Part shown: positions 44,424 to 52,983 of the stretch, one piece after another
Position numbering within the stretch: the stretch's first letter is position 1
Layout: each line of letters begins with the position of its first letter
Origin: DASZUK01 sp963844575
GTDB lineage: Bacteria; Actinomycetota; Acidimicrobiia; Acidimicrobiales; RAAP-2
NCBI GenBank assembly: GCA_963844575.1
Contig: CAWJOU010000005.1
Coordinates: 1,798,001 to 1,862,000, forward strand
Reading direction: 5' to 3'
DNA: 64,000 nt
Notes under the pieces: generated by a model
Databases searched by the model: none
The model's input: only the letters and a program-made list of their open reading frames with translations
Told to the model about the DNA's origin: nothing
Translations under genes and position numbers: made by a program

Positions 44424-45245
44424 ATGGACGATGCCCGCTACACCCACGGCCACCACGACAGCGTGCTGCGGTCGCACCGTTGGCGCACGGCTGAGAACTC
44501 CGCGGCCTACCTGCTCCCGTTGCTGGTGCCCGGCATGTCGCTGCTCGACGTCGGCTGCGGGCCGGGCACGATCACCGTCGACCTGGCGCCCCGGGTCGCC
44601 CCCGGTCCGGTCGTCGGCGTGGACCGGGCGGCCGAGGTGCTGGCGGAGGCCGACGCATTGCTGGCCGACCGACCGGCGACGAACGTCAGGTTCGAGCCGG
44701 GCGACATCTCGGGCCTGGCGTTCGCCGCCGGTACGTTCGACGTCGTCCATGCCCACCAGGTTCTCCAGCACCTGGCCGACCCGGTGGCCGCGCTGGTCGA
44801 GATGGGCCGGGTATGCCGGCCTGGCGGGATCGTCGCCGCCCGGGACGGCGACTACGGCGGCATGACCTGGTACCCGGCCGACCCGGTGCTCGACCGGTGG
44901 CTGGTCATGTACCGGACGGTCGCCCGGTCGAACGGCGGTGAGCCGGACGCCGGGCGCCGCCTTCTGGCCTGGGCTCGGCAGGCCGGCATCGGCGAGGTGA
45001 CGCCGACCGCGTCCGTCTGGTGTTACGCGACGCCCGTCGACCGGGCCTGGTGGGGCGGCTTGTGGGCCGAGCGCGTGACCCGGTCGTCGGTGGCCGACCA
45101 GGCCATCGCCCTCGGCGCGGCCACCGTGGACGATCTCGACGAGATGGCCGACGCCTGGCAGCGCTGGTCGGCCAGTGACGACGGCTGGTTCTCGATCGTC
45201 AATGGCGAGGTCGTCTGTCGTGTCCGATCAACTGGCCAGCCCTGA
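44424..45245 (+). CDS. class I SAM-dependent methyltransferase (UbiE/COQ5-like)
   Basis: The 273-residue protein has SAM motif I LLDVGCGPGTITVDLA, the acidic GVDRA strand, and HAHQVLQHLADP. It likely methylates a small molecule. Divergent from LysR. The last codons and stop lie in an 18-bp tandem repeat. Confidence 0.93.
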   Translation: MDDARYTHGHHDSVLRSHRWRTAENSAAYLLPLLVPGMSLLDVGCGPGTITVDLAPRVAPGPVVGVDRAAEVLAEADALLADRPATNVRFEPGDISGLAFAAGTFDVVHAHQVLQHLADPVAALVEMGRVCRPGGIVAARDGDYGGMTWYPADPVLDRWLVMYRTVARSNGGEPDAGRRLLAWARQAGIGEVTPTASVWCYATPVDRAWWGGLWAERVTRSSVADQAIALGAATVDDLDEMADAWQRWSASDDGWFSIVNGEVVCRVRSTGQP

Positions 45246-45313
45246 TCAACTGGCCAGCCCTGATCAACTGGCCAGCCCTGATCAACTGGCCAGCCTCGAT
45301 CAACTGGCGAGCT
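45227..45313 (+). repeat. 18-bp tandem repeat across two convergent gene ends
   Basis: About 4.8 copies of GATCAACTGGCCAGCCCT start at 45227, 45245, 45263, 45281 and 45299. The unit contains two palindromes (TGATCA and CTGGCCAG). The methyltransferase stop is in the first copy and the SRPBCC stop (minus strand) is in the last. Confidence 0.95.
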
Positions 45314-45758
45314 CGGTGCCGAGGCTGTCGAGCAGCGCCTCGGTGCCGGCGATCCGCAGGTCCGGCTCGTCCGCGCCGTCGAGGAAGATCGCCTGCTCGG
45401 TGAAGGTCAGGTGCGTGCCACCGTCGGTGGCGACCAGTTCGACGGTCATCAGCGAGACGGAGATCCGGACGTCGCCGAGGTACATCGTGTAGCAGTTCAC
45501 GATCCGTTCGGCCGGCACGATGTCCTGGTAGCGGGCATCGTAGGTGTGCACGACGCCGGTGTCGTCCTTGATCTGCAGGTGCTCGCGCCCACCGACCTCG
45601 AAGTCGAGCTCGTGGTCACCCTTGTCCCAGCCGGGAGGGCCGGCGAACCAGCGGGCCTTCGTCTCCGGATCGGCGAACGCGTCGAAGACGCGGGCCGGCG
45701 ACGCCGGATAGTCCCGCTCGACGACGAAGGTGACGTGGTTGGCTGAACGGTCGGTCAT
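45300..45758 (-). CDS. SRPBCC/AHSA1 domain protein
   Basis: The 152-residue protein is an AHSA1-type SRPBCC member (VERDYPASPARVFDAFADPETKARWF, GDHELDFEVGG). Its ATG overlaps the stop of the ArsR-family gene (TGATG), an arrangement typical of ArsR-SRPBCC pairs in which the regulator controls its partner. Ligand unknown. Confidence 0.92.
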   Translation of the reverse strand: MTDRSANHVTFVVERDYPASPARVFDAFADPETKARWFAGPPGWDKGDHELDFEVGGREHLQIKDDTGVVHTYDARYQDIVPAERIVNCYTMYLGDVRISVSLMTVELVATDGGTHLTFTEQAIFLDGADEPDLRIAGTEALLDSLGTELAS

Positions 45759-46177
45759 CACTGGGCTCCTTTTTCTGTCGGTCTCGCGGTCGATCGTTCC
45801 GTCGGTCGTTTCCCCTCGGCCGGTCGCGCCGCGCCGTCCGGTTCGGTGGCCAGCAGCTCGCCGAGGCGGTCGAACCGTTGCTCCCAGGCCGTCCGCCGTT
45901 CGGTCACCCACCGCTCGACCGGCTCCATTGCCGACGGGTCGACCCGGCACGTCCGGACCCGACCGACCTTCTCCGAGTGGATCAGCCCGGCGGCCTCGAG
46001 CACCTGGACATGCTGGACGACCGCGGCGAGCGACATCGAGAACGGCTTCGCGAGCTCGCTGACCGACGCCGGTCCCTGGCCGAGCCGTTCGACCATCCGG
46101 CGACGGCTCGGATCGGCGAGGGCCTGGAACAGCCGATCGAGCGCGGCCTGATCGTCGGCGACCGCAGTGGCCGTCAC
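45758..46177 (-). CDS. ArsR-type HTH transcriptional regulator
   Basis: The 139-residue protein has the ArsR winged HTH (LFQALADPSRRRMVERL, VSELAKPFSMSLAAVVQHVQVLEAAGLI). No metal-binding Cys pair is present, so it probably senses an organic signal. The C-terminal tail is low complexity. It leads the two-gene operon with the AHSA1 protein. Confidence 0.93.
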   Translation of the reverse strand: MTATAVADDQAALDRLFQALADPSRRRMVERLGQGPASVSELAKPFSMSLAAVVQHVQVLEAAGLIHSEKVGRVRTCRVDPSAMEPVERWVTERRTAWEQRFDRLGELLATEPDGAARPAEGKRPTERSTARPTEKGAQ

Positions 46178-46189
46178 GGGCGCGTCCTT

Positions 46190-46257
46190 CGATAAAGCAT
46201 CGACTTAACTATCGCCCAGATCCCGGTAATTGTCAAGTAATTGGTTTAGCGATAAAA
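46190..46257. promoter_or_regulatory. promoter/operator region of the ArsR-AHSA1 operon
   Basis: An AT-rich stretch upstream of the ArsR gene contains CGATA (46190-46194) and TATCG (46210-46214) as inverted arms, the direct repeat TAATTG (two copies 11 bp apart, about 46227-46243), and a further GCGATAAAA (46249-46257). This is the natural place for autoregulation; no single operator can be fixed by eye. Confidence 0.4.
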
Positions 46258-46272
46258 CGGCAGCCGCCCGGA

Positions 46273-46320
46273 CGCGACGAAGCCCCTGGGGCGGAGGGAC
46301 CGTCCAGGGGCTTCGTCGCG
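46273..46320. terminator. 17-bp perfect inverted repeat (strong hairpin)
   Basis: Arms CGCGACGAAGCCCCTGG (46273-46289) and its complement (46304-46320) enclose a 14-nt loop. It lies downstream of the STAS gene on the minus strand; TTTTATCG follows about 14 nt later in that direction, so a minus-strand terminator is likely. Confidence 0.55.
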
Positions 46321-46329
46321 ATAGGCAAG

Positions 46330-46349
46330 TGCCCGGCAATCTCCGGGCA
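46330..46349. terminator. second hairpin TGCCCGG/CCGGGCA
   Basis: A perfect 7-bp inverted repeat with a 6-nt loop, 10 bp from the larger hairpin, also between the STAS gene end and the ArsR promoter. Confidence 0.35.
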
Positions 46350-46412
46350 TCATCGATGTACCCGTTTCGCGCCGACCCAAACCTGCGGGCGCCGGTGGCC
46401 GGTGGGCGCCGG

Positions 46413-46757
46413 TCAGCCGGCGAGCGGGTCGACGGCGACGGCTGAGGCGACCGCGTCGCGGGCGCCGACCATCGTCAGTTTGCCACCACGACCGCGGACG
46501 TAGTGCTGGAGGCCGAAGAGGATGCCCGTGCCGATGGCGTCGACGTTGTCGAGCGCCGAAAGGTCGAGGACGACGTCCCGGCAGGAGATCGAGCCGAGCT
46601 GGTCGATCTGCGTCTCGAGGGCGGCAGCCGAGCTACCGGTGAGAGCCCCGCGCAGGGAAAGGACGCAGGTGGCACCCTTCACCGCCAGCGTGACCGTGAG
46701 AGACGACGCGTCCGCTCCCCACTTGGCGACCGCTCCGCCGTCGAGTACGTCAACCAC
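46413..46757 (-). CDS. STAS domain protein (anti-sigma factor antagonist-like)
   Basis: The 114-residue protein has the STAS fold (CVLSLRGALTGSSAAALETQI, CRDVVLDLSALDNVDAIGTGILF). The phospho-acceptor region reads NVDAIGTG, with Thr rather than the usual Ser. No anti-sigma kinase is adjacent. GTG 46757, close behind GGAG, is chosen; an ATG at 46844 would add 29 non-domain residues. Confidence 0.75.
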   Translation of the reverse strand: MVDVLDGGAVAKWGADASSLTVTLAVKGATCVLSLRGALTGSSAAALETQIDQLGSISCRDVVLDLSALDNVDAIGTGILFGLQHYVRGRGGKLTMVGARDAVASAVAVDPLAG

Positions 46758-47006
46758 TTCTCCACCGTCCCGACTCGTCCGCTGCTTGGGCCTGTTTTCT
46801 GACCCCCGACGGGTGATCGCCGGCCAAGCCGGCGTACCGACCATACCCGCGGCATCGGGCGAAAAACCCGGTTGTCATCGAATCGCCACGGGCCCGCGAC
46901 GGGCCACGACATCAGTGTCGCCGGCGCCCGGCCGACGGCCTGGCGGGTGCGGGCCGGCGACACGTCCACCCCGGCTGCGCCGGGGGACCGGTCGTAGACT
47001 CCGCCC

Positions 47007-47780
47007 ATGGCAAAGGTCGTGGCCGTGGCCAACCAGAAGGGTGGGGTCGCCAAGACGACGACCGTCCAGGCCCTCGGCGTCGCCCTGGCCCAAGCCGACT
47101 GGCGGGTGCTCGCCGTCGACCTCGATCCCCAGGCCTGCCTCACGTACTCGTTCGGGTTCGACCCCGACCGCCTCTCCGGGTCCCTCCACGACGTCCTCGT
47201 CGGCCGGTCGACGGTGGCCGACGTCACGAGGGCGGTGCCGGGCGTGCCCGGGCTCGACCTGGCCCCAGCCACCATCGATCTGGCCGGGGCGGAGGTTCAC
47301 CTGTTGACGAAGACCGGCCGCGAGCACGTGCTCGCCCGGGCCCTCGAACCGGTCCGGGCCGACTACGACGTCGTTCTCCTCGACTGCCCGCCGTCGTTGG
47401 GCATCCTGACCATCAACGGGCTCACCGCGGCCGGAAGCGTCCTGGTGCCGGTCCAGTGCGAGGCGCTCAGTCACCGCGGCGTCGGCCAGCTACTGGAGAC
47501 CGTCGAGGACGTCCGCATGTTCGCCAACGCCGACCTCCAGGTGCTCGGCGTGGTCGCCACGATGTTCGACGGCCGGACCCGGCACGCGCGGCAGGTGCTC
47601 GACGAGGTCGGGACCCGCTACGGGCTGACCGTCTTCGACCCTCCGGTCCCGAAGTCGGTGCGGTTCGCCGAGGCACCGTCCGAGGGGCGTTCGATCCTCC
47701 AGCACGCGCCCGGGTCGCCCGGTGCCGAGGCCTACCGGTCGTTGGCCGGGCGGGTCGGCGACCTGTTGGCCGCGAGCTGA
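47007..47780 (+). CDS. ParA family ATPase (Soj-like)
   Basis: The 257-residue protein has the deviant Walker A KGGVAKTT (11-18), the DLDPQACLTY switch and LLDCPPSLG. This is a ParA/MinD-type P-loop ATPase used in DNA or cargo positioning. No ParB gene follows; instead a small Cys-rich protein and a DedA protein are coupled downstream. It may act as an orphan ParA for positioning another cargo. Confidence 0.93.
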   Translation: MAKVVAVANQKGGVAKTTTVQALGVALAQADWRVLAVDLDPQACLTYSFGFDPDRLSGSLHDVLVGRSTVADVTRAVPGVPGLDLAPATIDLAGAEVHLLTKTGREHVLARALEPVRADYDVVLLDCPPSLGILTINGLTAAGSVLVPVQCEALSHRGVGQLLETVEDVRMFANADLQVLGVVATMFDGRTRHARQVLDEVGTRYGLTVFDPPVPKSVRFAEAPSEGRSILQHAPGSPGAEAYRSLAGRVGDLLAAS

Positions 47781-47782
47781 CC

Positions 47783-48127
47783 GTGCCGCCCGAGGAACTC
47801 GAACCCGAGGCCGAATCCGAATCCGAATCCGAATCCGAAGTCGAACCGGGCCGGCCGACCCGCGACCCGCTCGGCAAGCGGGCGCTCTTCTCCGCCGCGC
47901 CGGATGAGGACCCAGACGGGACGGCGGTCGACGCCGACTCGGTCGTAGGGCGCGGCCCGATCACGGTCACCTGCTCGACGTGCGGCGTGGTGTCGCGGAC
48001 CGGCGTCCTCGATTTTCTCGTCTACCAGCTGCCGATCGGCTACTGGGTGCCCCGCGGGCGGTTCGGCCACCGGATGACCTGCCCGTCCTGCCGCCGGCGG
48101 GTGTGGGCCGGCGTGACGCTGCGTTGA
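47783..48127 (+). CDS. small CxxC-containing protein next to parA
   Basis: The 114-residue protein has an acidic Glu-Ser repeat at the N-terminus (GAATCC hexamers at about 47814-47840) and a C-terminal zinc-ribbon-like domain with CSTC and CPSC pairs (about residues 75-103). Proteins of this type follow parA in related actinobacteria, by my recollection. GTG start 2 nt after the parA stop; its TGA overlaps the next start. Function unknown. Confidence 0.75.
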   Translation: MPPEELEPEAESESESESEVEPGRPTRDPLGKRALFSAAPDEDPDGTAVDADSVVGRGPITVTCSTCGVVSRTGVLDFLVYQLPIGYWVPRGRFGHRMTCPSCRRRVWAGVTLR

Positions 48128-48747
48128 ACGTCCACCATCTCATCGTCACGTATGGCTACTTCGCCGTCTTCGGCTTCGTGGCCATCGAGAGCTTCGGGAT
48201 CCCGCTGCCCGGCGAGACCGCGCTGATCGCCGCGGCGACGTTCGCCGGCGCCACCCATCACCTGAACGTGTGGGTCATTTTCGCGGTCGGCGCGGCCGCC
48301 GCCATCATCGGCGACACCGCGGGCTACTGGATCGGCAACAAGGGCGGCTACCGCTTGCTGCGCCGGTGGGGTCGGTACGTGCGGTTCGACGAGCCGAAGA
48401 TCAAGGTCGCCCGTTACCTGTTCGCGGAGCACGGCGGCAAGGTCGTGTTCTTCGGCCGTTTCGTCTCCGTCCTCCGCACCTACGCCGCGTTTTTGGCCGG
48501 CACGACGAAGATGCACTACCGGCGGTTCCTCGTCTTCAACGCGGCTGGCGGCATCGTCTGGGCGGCCGTCTATACGTTCGGCGCCTACTTCGCCGGCGGC
48601 GTCCTGACCCGGTTCTCGACGCCGGTCAACATCGCCTTGGCCGTCGTCGCCGTCGTCGCGGTCGTGATCGGTATCGTCTTCCTCAGGCGCCGGATGGGCG
48701 CGCTGGAAGCCGCGGCCGAGAAGGCCTTCCCGGGCCCGCTCGAGTAG
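48124..48747 (+). CDS. DedA family membrane protein
   Basis: The 207-residue protein has DedA features: FVAIESFGIPLPGETALIAAATFAG, GYWIGNKGGYRLLRRWGRYVRF and FFGRFVSVLRTYAAFLAGTTKM. I use TTG 48124, which overlaps the preceding TGA (TTGA); there is no better start for the first helix. Co-transcription with parA is likely. A second DedA gene lies at 16660. Confidence 0.9.
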   Translation: MNVHHLIVTYGYFAVFGFVAIESFGIPLPGETALIAAATFAGATHHLNVWVIFAVGAAAAIIGDTAGYWIGNKGGYRLLRRWGRYVRFDEPKIKVARYLFAEHGGKVVFFGRFVSVLRTYAAFLAGTTKMHYRRFLVFNAAGGIVWAAVYTFGAYFAGGVLTRFSTPVNIALAVVAVVAVVIGIVFLRRRMGALEAAAEKAFPGPLE

Positions 48748-48750
48748 CGA

Positions 48751-49800
48751 TCAGGACTCGTCGGCCAGGTAGAAGCGGGCCGGCACGCCAAGCTCCCGGC
48801 GGACCCGGCCTCGAGACTCCAAGAGAACGAGGTGGGCCAGCGTCTCGCCGTTGGCCGCCCGCTGCATGAACGACGGGATCTCGTCCCATGGCCGTGACCA
48901 GTGGAGGGCGAGCGTGAGGTCCCAGGCCGACGTCCCGGGGTTGTCCGCCAGGGCCGCCTCGATCTCCGTCAACCGCTCCGAGTGGTGCCGCTCGAGCTCG
49001 TCGAGGCGGGCCCCGAGGTTGGCGAACCGGTACTCGTGGGCCGGGAGAATCTCTTCGGGGTCGAGGTAGCGGATGCGGGCCAGCGACTCCAGGTAGTCAC
49101 CCAACGGGTTGGCTTCCTGCTGAGAGTGGAAGGAGATGTTCGGCGTGATCCGCGGCAGGATGTGGTCGCCCGACAGCAGGAGCTGGTGGCGGTCGCTGTA
49201 GAGACAGACGTGACCGGGGGAGTGGCCGGGCGTCCATATCGTCCGCAGGTCCCAGCCGGGTAGGTCGAGCTTCTGGTCGTCCTCCAGCAGGACATCGGGT
49301 TCGGCCGCTGTGACGAGTGAGCGGATCTGCATCGACGCCATGGTCAGGTCGGGGCGCTTGTCGTCGGGCACCCCGGACAGCGTGAGCAGCTCGTTCATCC
49401 GTTCGACGAGGTCGTCGGTCTCGACGTACCGGGCCTGCAGCAGCACGGCATCGGCCGGATGGAGGCCGACCCACGCTCCCGAGGCTTCCCGCACCCGGCC
49501 GGCCAGCCCGTAGTGGTCGGGATGGATGTGCGTGACGACGACCGCCCGCACGTCGCCGATCGACCCGCCGGCCTCGGCCAGGCCATTGTTGAGGGCGAGC
49601 CACGCCTCGTCGGTGTTCCAGCCCGCGTCGACCAGGGCCACGCCGTCGTCGAGCTCGAAGACGTAGACGAGGACATAGCGGAGGGGGTTGTTCGGGATCG
49701 GGACGGGCACCGACCAGAGCCCCGGGCGGACCTGCTCGACCGGGGGCAGGACGTGCCGGTCCCAGGCTTCCTTCTGCAAGGTGCCGGTGACGGTGATCAC
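48751..49800 (-). CDS. metallo-beta-lactamase fold hydrolase
   Basis: The 349-residue protein has the MBL zinc motif THIHPDHYG, the downstream HSPGHVCLYS and SGDHILP ligands, and a C-terminal helical domain (about 270-349). This is the glyoxalase II-like/ lactonase-like subgroup; the substrate is unknown. GTG 49800 is chosen, with GTG 49815 in frame as an alternative. Confidence 0.88.
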   Translation of the reverse strand: MITVTGTLQKEAWDRHVLPPVEQVRPGLWSVPVPIPNNPLRYVLVYVFELDDGVALVDAGWNTDEAWLALNNGLAEAGGSIGDVRAVVVTHIHPDHYGLAGRVREASGAWVGLHPADAVLLQARYVETDDLVERMNELLTLSGVPDDKRPDLTMASMQIRSLVTAAEPDVLLEDDQKLDLPGWDLRTIWTPGHSPGHVCLYSDRHQLLLSGDHILPRITPNISFHSQQEANPLGDYLESLARIRYLDPEEILPAHEYRFANLGARLDELERHHSERLTEIEAALADNPGTSAWDLTLALHWSRPWDEIPSFMQRAANGETLAHLVLLESRGRVRRELGVPARFYLADES

Positions 49801-49910
49801 AACGGCACGGTACACGGAGGGCCTGGAGACTGGCACGCCTGGGGTTGCGCCGTATGCTTGCAACGCCGGTGAGGCGGGCTCTCGGCGAAGGGACGAAGGG
49901 GGGCACCTCG

Positions 49911-50528
49911 ATGGCGACAGGTGCAACGCAGACGGCGACCGACACGCCAGGCGGCGGCACGTCGGGCCAAGGGGCCGGGGGCACGACGAAGAACGCAGGG
50001 AAGGCCCTGCCGGACGTTTCGTGGCGGGTCCTCCTGCTCGTCGTCATCGTGCTGGCCTGCCTGCTGGTGGCCACCCTGGTCATTGTCTTCCACTACTCGA
50101 AGGCGGCCACAACGACGTCGGTGCTCGGCGTCGTGATCCCCGTCTTCACGGCCCTCATCGGGGCGGCGCTCGGAACGGGTGCCGGCGCGGTCGCCGGGGC
50201 GGCCGGGAAGAAGAGCTCCGACCAGCAGCTCGCCACGGCCAACAAGAAGCTCGGTGACACGCACCAGCAGGCGACGGCGCTCAACACCAAGCTGGCCGCG
50301 GTCCTCGGAGCGGTGACGACCGGCATGTCGAGCCCGGCCGGTCAGGCACGGTTCGTCGTCGCGGCGGCCCCGCCCGGAGCCGGAGCCGCGCCGCCGGCTC
50401 CTGGGACTCCGCCGCCGGCTGGCGGGACGCAACCGCCGCCCACCGTCGAAATCGCCGATCTCGACGCGATCACCGAGGCGCTTGCCCGCATCCTGTCGAC
50501 GACGTCACCGACGCCGCCGGTCTCGTAG
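49911..50528 (+). CDS. membrane protein with Pro/Ala tail
   Basis: The 205-residue protein has a disordered Gly/Thr N-terminus, two hydrophobic segments (VLLLVVIVLACLLVATLVIVF and VVIPVFTALIGAALGTGAGAV), a Gln/Lys coiled-like region (DQQLATANKKLGDTHQQATAL) and a Pro-rich C-terminal tail. No family recognised. ATG 49911 follows GGGGGG. Confidence 0.7.
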   Translation: MATGATQTATDTPGGGTSGQGAGGTTKNAGKALPDVSWRVLLLVVIVLACLLVATLVIVFHYSKAATTTSVLGVVIPVFTALIGAALGTGAGAVAGAAGKKSSDQQLATANKKLGDTHQQATALNTKLAAVLGAVTTGMSSPAGQARFVVAAAPPGAGAAPPAPGTPPPAGGTQPPPTVEIADLDAITEALARILSTTSPTPPVS

Positions 50529-50590
50529 GGCGGCCCGGACGGCCGGTGGGCCGCCGGTGGGCCGGCGGTGTCGATGGGCCCGAGGCCCAG

Positions 50591-50667
50591 TGGTCGGGGA
50601 GGGGGGATTCGAACCCCCGACCTCGTGCACCCAAAGCACGTGCGCTACCTGGCTGCGCTACTCCCCG
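50591..50667 (-). tRNA. tRNA-Pro (anticodon TGG)
   Basis: A 77-nt gene with encoded CCA on the minus strand: acceptor CGGGGAG/CTCCCCG, anticodon stem CGTGC/GCACG with loop TTTGGGT, and T arm CGGGGG-TTCGAAT-CCCCC. It is the only tRNA of the three here with an encoded CCA. Confidence 0.95.
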
Positions 50668-50941
50668 TCGGTCGGCGCTCGGCGCCCGGCCGGTGGCCCA
50701 GCGTAGGCGGTCGATGACGGCCGCCGGTGCCCGCCAGAAAGGTCGCGCCATGGATGGACCGCTCGGGATCCGTATAGCCCGTCTCAGTATCGAAAGTACG
50801 ACACCGTCTTGGCGACCCTGTGCGGTAGCCTGATTGAGATAGAAGAAATTCTTGCATCTTCCCGATGAAATTAGGCAAGTCGGGCTTGAGAATTTCGACT
50901 ATTCCACGGCCGGAGACGGTCTGACATCAAGGGGGGCCCTG

Positions 50942-52264
50942 ATGGGAACGGCATCGTCGAGGATGGGACCGTCGAGCTGGCGGCGCCGGCTCGGCGGCGC
51001 CAGCCTGGCGGCCGCGGTCGGCGCGGTCGCGCTCTACGGCGTCGTGCCGGCCACTGCGGGGGCAGCCAGCACGAGCAGCACGATCCCCCAGAGCGCGTTC
51101 AGCACACACATCGGCATCACCGCCAACTCGGTGACGGTCGGGAACGTCTCGACGCACGAGATCACACTCTTCACCGGCGCGGCTGTCGGCACCGAGGCGT
51201 ACGCCGACTACATCAACGCCAAGGGCGGCGTGAACGGCCGGAAGATCGTCGTCACAGCCGGTGACGACAAGCTCAGCGGGACGATCAACCAACAGCTGGT
51301 CCAGGCGGACATGGCGAAGGACTTCGCGCTCGTCGGCAGCTTCTCCATTACCGCCACATCGGGTGGCCAGGTACTGGCCAAGAACCCGGGCATGCCCGAC
51401 GTGTCGGTCACAGTATCGCCAGCCAACAACCGGCTCCCCAATCTGGTCAGCCCGGTGCCGCTGCAGGGCGGCTGGCAGGAGGGCTCGCTGCTGTGGTTCA
51501 AGCAGAAGAACCCGACGGGCGTCCTGAAAACCGGGGTGATGGTGGCCAACGAGCCGGCGGCCGTCGACGCCTGGGAAGGCCAGGAAGCGACGATGAAGCA
51601 CCTCGGCTACAAGATCGCCTACGAGAACACCTTCTCGGAGAGCGCCACCTACAACACATTCGTCGCCGATGTCGTCGCCATGAAGGCGGCGGGCGTCAAG
51701 ATGCTGTTCATCGAGCAGAACCCGCCGCTCTACGCGGCACCGCTGGTCAAAGCGATGACCGCCGAGCACTTCAAGCCGATGGTCGTCCTCGGGGCGTCGA
51801 CGTACAGCGACACACTGATCACAAAATCGGGCGGCCCGAGCGCGGTCGACGGGATGTACCTGGAGCAGAACCTGTCGATGTACCTCGGGACCGACTCTAA
51901 GGTCATCCCGGCAGTGACAACGTTCGAGCACTGGGTCCAGGTGGCCGACCCCGAATGGAAACCGGACCTCTTCACCATGTACGGCTGGCTGTCGGGCGAG
52001 CTCTTCGTCCAGGGGCTCCAGAACGCCGGCCAGAACCCGAGCCGCGGCTCGCTGCTCCAGGCGCTCTCGAAGGTGACGAACTTCACGGGCGGCAACCTGA
52101 CGGCACCGACCAACCCGGCGAAGAAGACGATCTCCAACTGCTACCTGCTCGGGCAGATCAAGAACGGGCAGTGGACCCGACTGACAGACCCGCCGGTGGA
52201 CAGCAGCACCCATGGCTACCGGTGCAACGGCCAGTACTACGTTCCGCCAGGCACCGCCTACTAG
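50942..52264 (+). CDS. branched-chain amino-acid ABC transporter substrate-binding protein
   Basis: The 440-residue protein has a signal peptide (about 1-45), and a leucine-binding-protein fold (ITANSVTVGNVSTHE, AYADYINAKGGVNGRKIVV, LVGSFS). It is a paralogue of the frameshifted binding protein at 3494. There are no permease or ATPase genes next to it, so it could serve the transporter 44 kb away or a distant one. ATG 50942 follows GGGGGG. Confidence 0.92.
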   Translation: MGTASSRMGPSSWRRRLGGASLAAAVGAVALYGVVPATAGAASTSSTIPQSAFSTHIGITANSVTVGNVSTHEITLFTGAAVGTEAYADYINAKGGVNGRKIVVTAGDDKLSGTINQQLVQADMAKDFALVGSFSITATSGGQVLAKNPGMPDVSVTVSPANNRLPNLVSPVPLQGGWQEGSLLWFKQKNPTGVLKTGVMVANEPAAVDAWEGQEATMKHLGYKIAYENTFSESATYNTFVADVVAMKAAGVKMLFIEQNPPLYAAPLVKAMTAEHFKPMVVLGASTYSDTLITKSGGPSAVDGMYLEQNLSMYLGTDSKVIPAVTTFEHWVQVADPEWKPDLFTMYGWLSGELFVQGLQNAGQNPSRGSLLQALSKVTNFTGGNLTAPTNPAKKTISNCYLLGQIKNGQWTRLTDPPVDSSTHGYRCNGQYYVPPGTAY

Positions 52265-52983
52265 CCCAGCGACGTCCGGCCCCGGGCCGCTCGAGAATGC
52301 GTTGGTTCCTGAGGCGAACCCTTTCCCCGAGGGGCTCGAGCGCCCGACCAGCCGACACTGCTTTCCGAAAGTTGCTCAGCCAGCGAACGTGCTTCAGGCA
52401 CCGGATGGCCCCGTCCGCAGTCGTCGACGCTGGAGGGCAGCCGGTAAGATGCGCTATTCGACGAGGTCGACGTTGACGAACTTCTTCGAATAGCCTCCTC
52501 GGACGTCATTCCGGACCGTCGACGCCCTAGTCCGCGTCATCGACCGAACTCAAGCAGCGAACCCGGGTCGTTCAGCCCTCGCCTACGGCAGTCGCTGTCC
52601 AAGCCGATCAAGCCAGGTGTGACTTGTCAGCGAGAATACCCAGGTGGACTTCGGGGTGGGGGTGTCACCTGCCGTTGCAGCCCGCCACGCCGGGCGATAG
52701 TGTGAAGTCAAAGTATATAGAAAACCTACGAACGGGCGTCAGCGCGACATTAAGCGAGAAGGGCCCGAATTGCGGCGCGTGCGATCATGGCGCGAGCACC
52801 GCGGATTCCGGTTCCAAATTCAAATGAGAAGTGAAAACAAAACACGGAGGTTGCGGGCGCTCCTGATACTGCGATCGAGCAACCGGTCGGCAGCCAAAAT
52901 TTCAATTTAATTTTCTTCTGAACTATTGTGCAGGTGGTTCGCTAGATGCTATAAATGCGTCGGCTGCTACCAGCGGAGGTTAG
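52265..52983. other. gene-free 719-nt stretch leading into the low-GC island
   Basis: No convincing gene. The first 230 nt have native GC content; from about 52690 onward A and T rise sharply, marking the left side of the island. A 67-codon open frame at 52624-52827 lacks a ribosome site and any recognisable motif. The last 60 nt hold a promoter-like sequence for the next gene. Confidence 0.6.
52926..52955 (+). promoter_or_regulatory. sigma70-like promoter candidate of the island cassette
   Basis: TTGTGC (52926-52931) and TATAAA (52950-52955) are spaced by 18 bp, and GGAGGT (52975-52980) lies just ahead of ATG 52984. Such a consensus-like promoter is unusual in this GC-rich window. Confidence 0.5.

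Noticed and set aside
45227..45313. Possible CRISPR array
   Set aside because: The 18-bp units are directly adjacent with no spacers and no cas genes are present.
52624..52827. 67-codon open frame at the left edge of the island
   Set aside because: No ribosome site, no motif, and its composition changes from GC-rich to AT-rich part-way, as expected for non-coding DNA across a junction.
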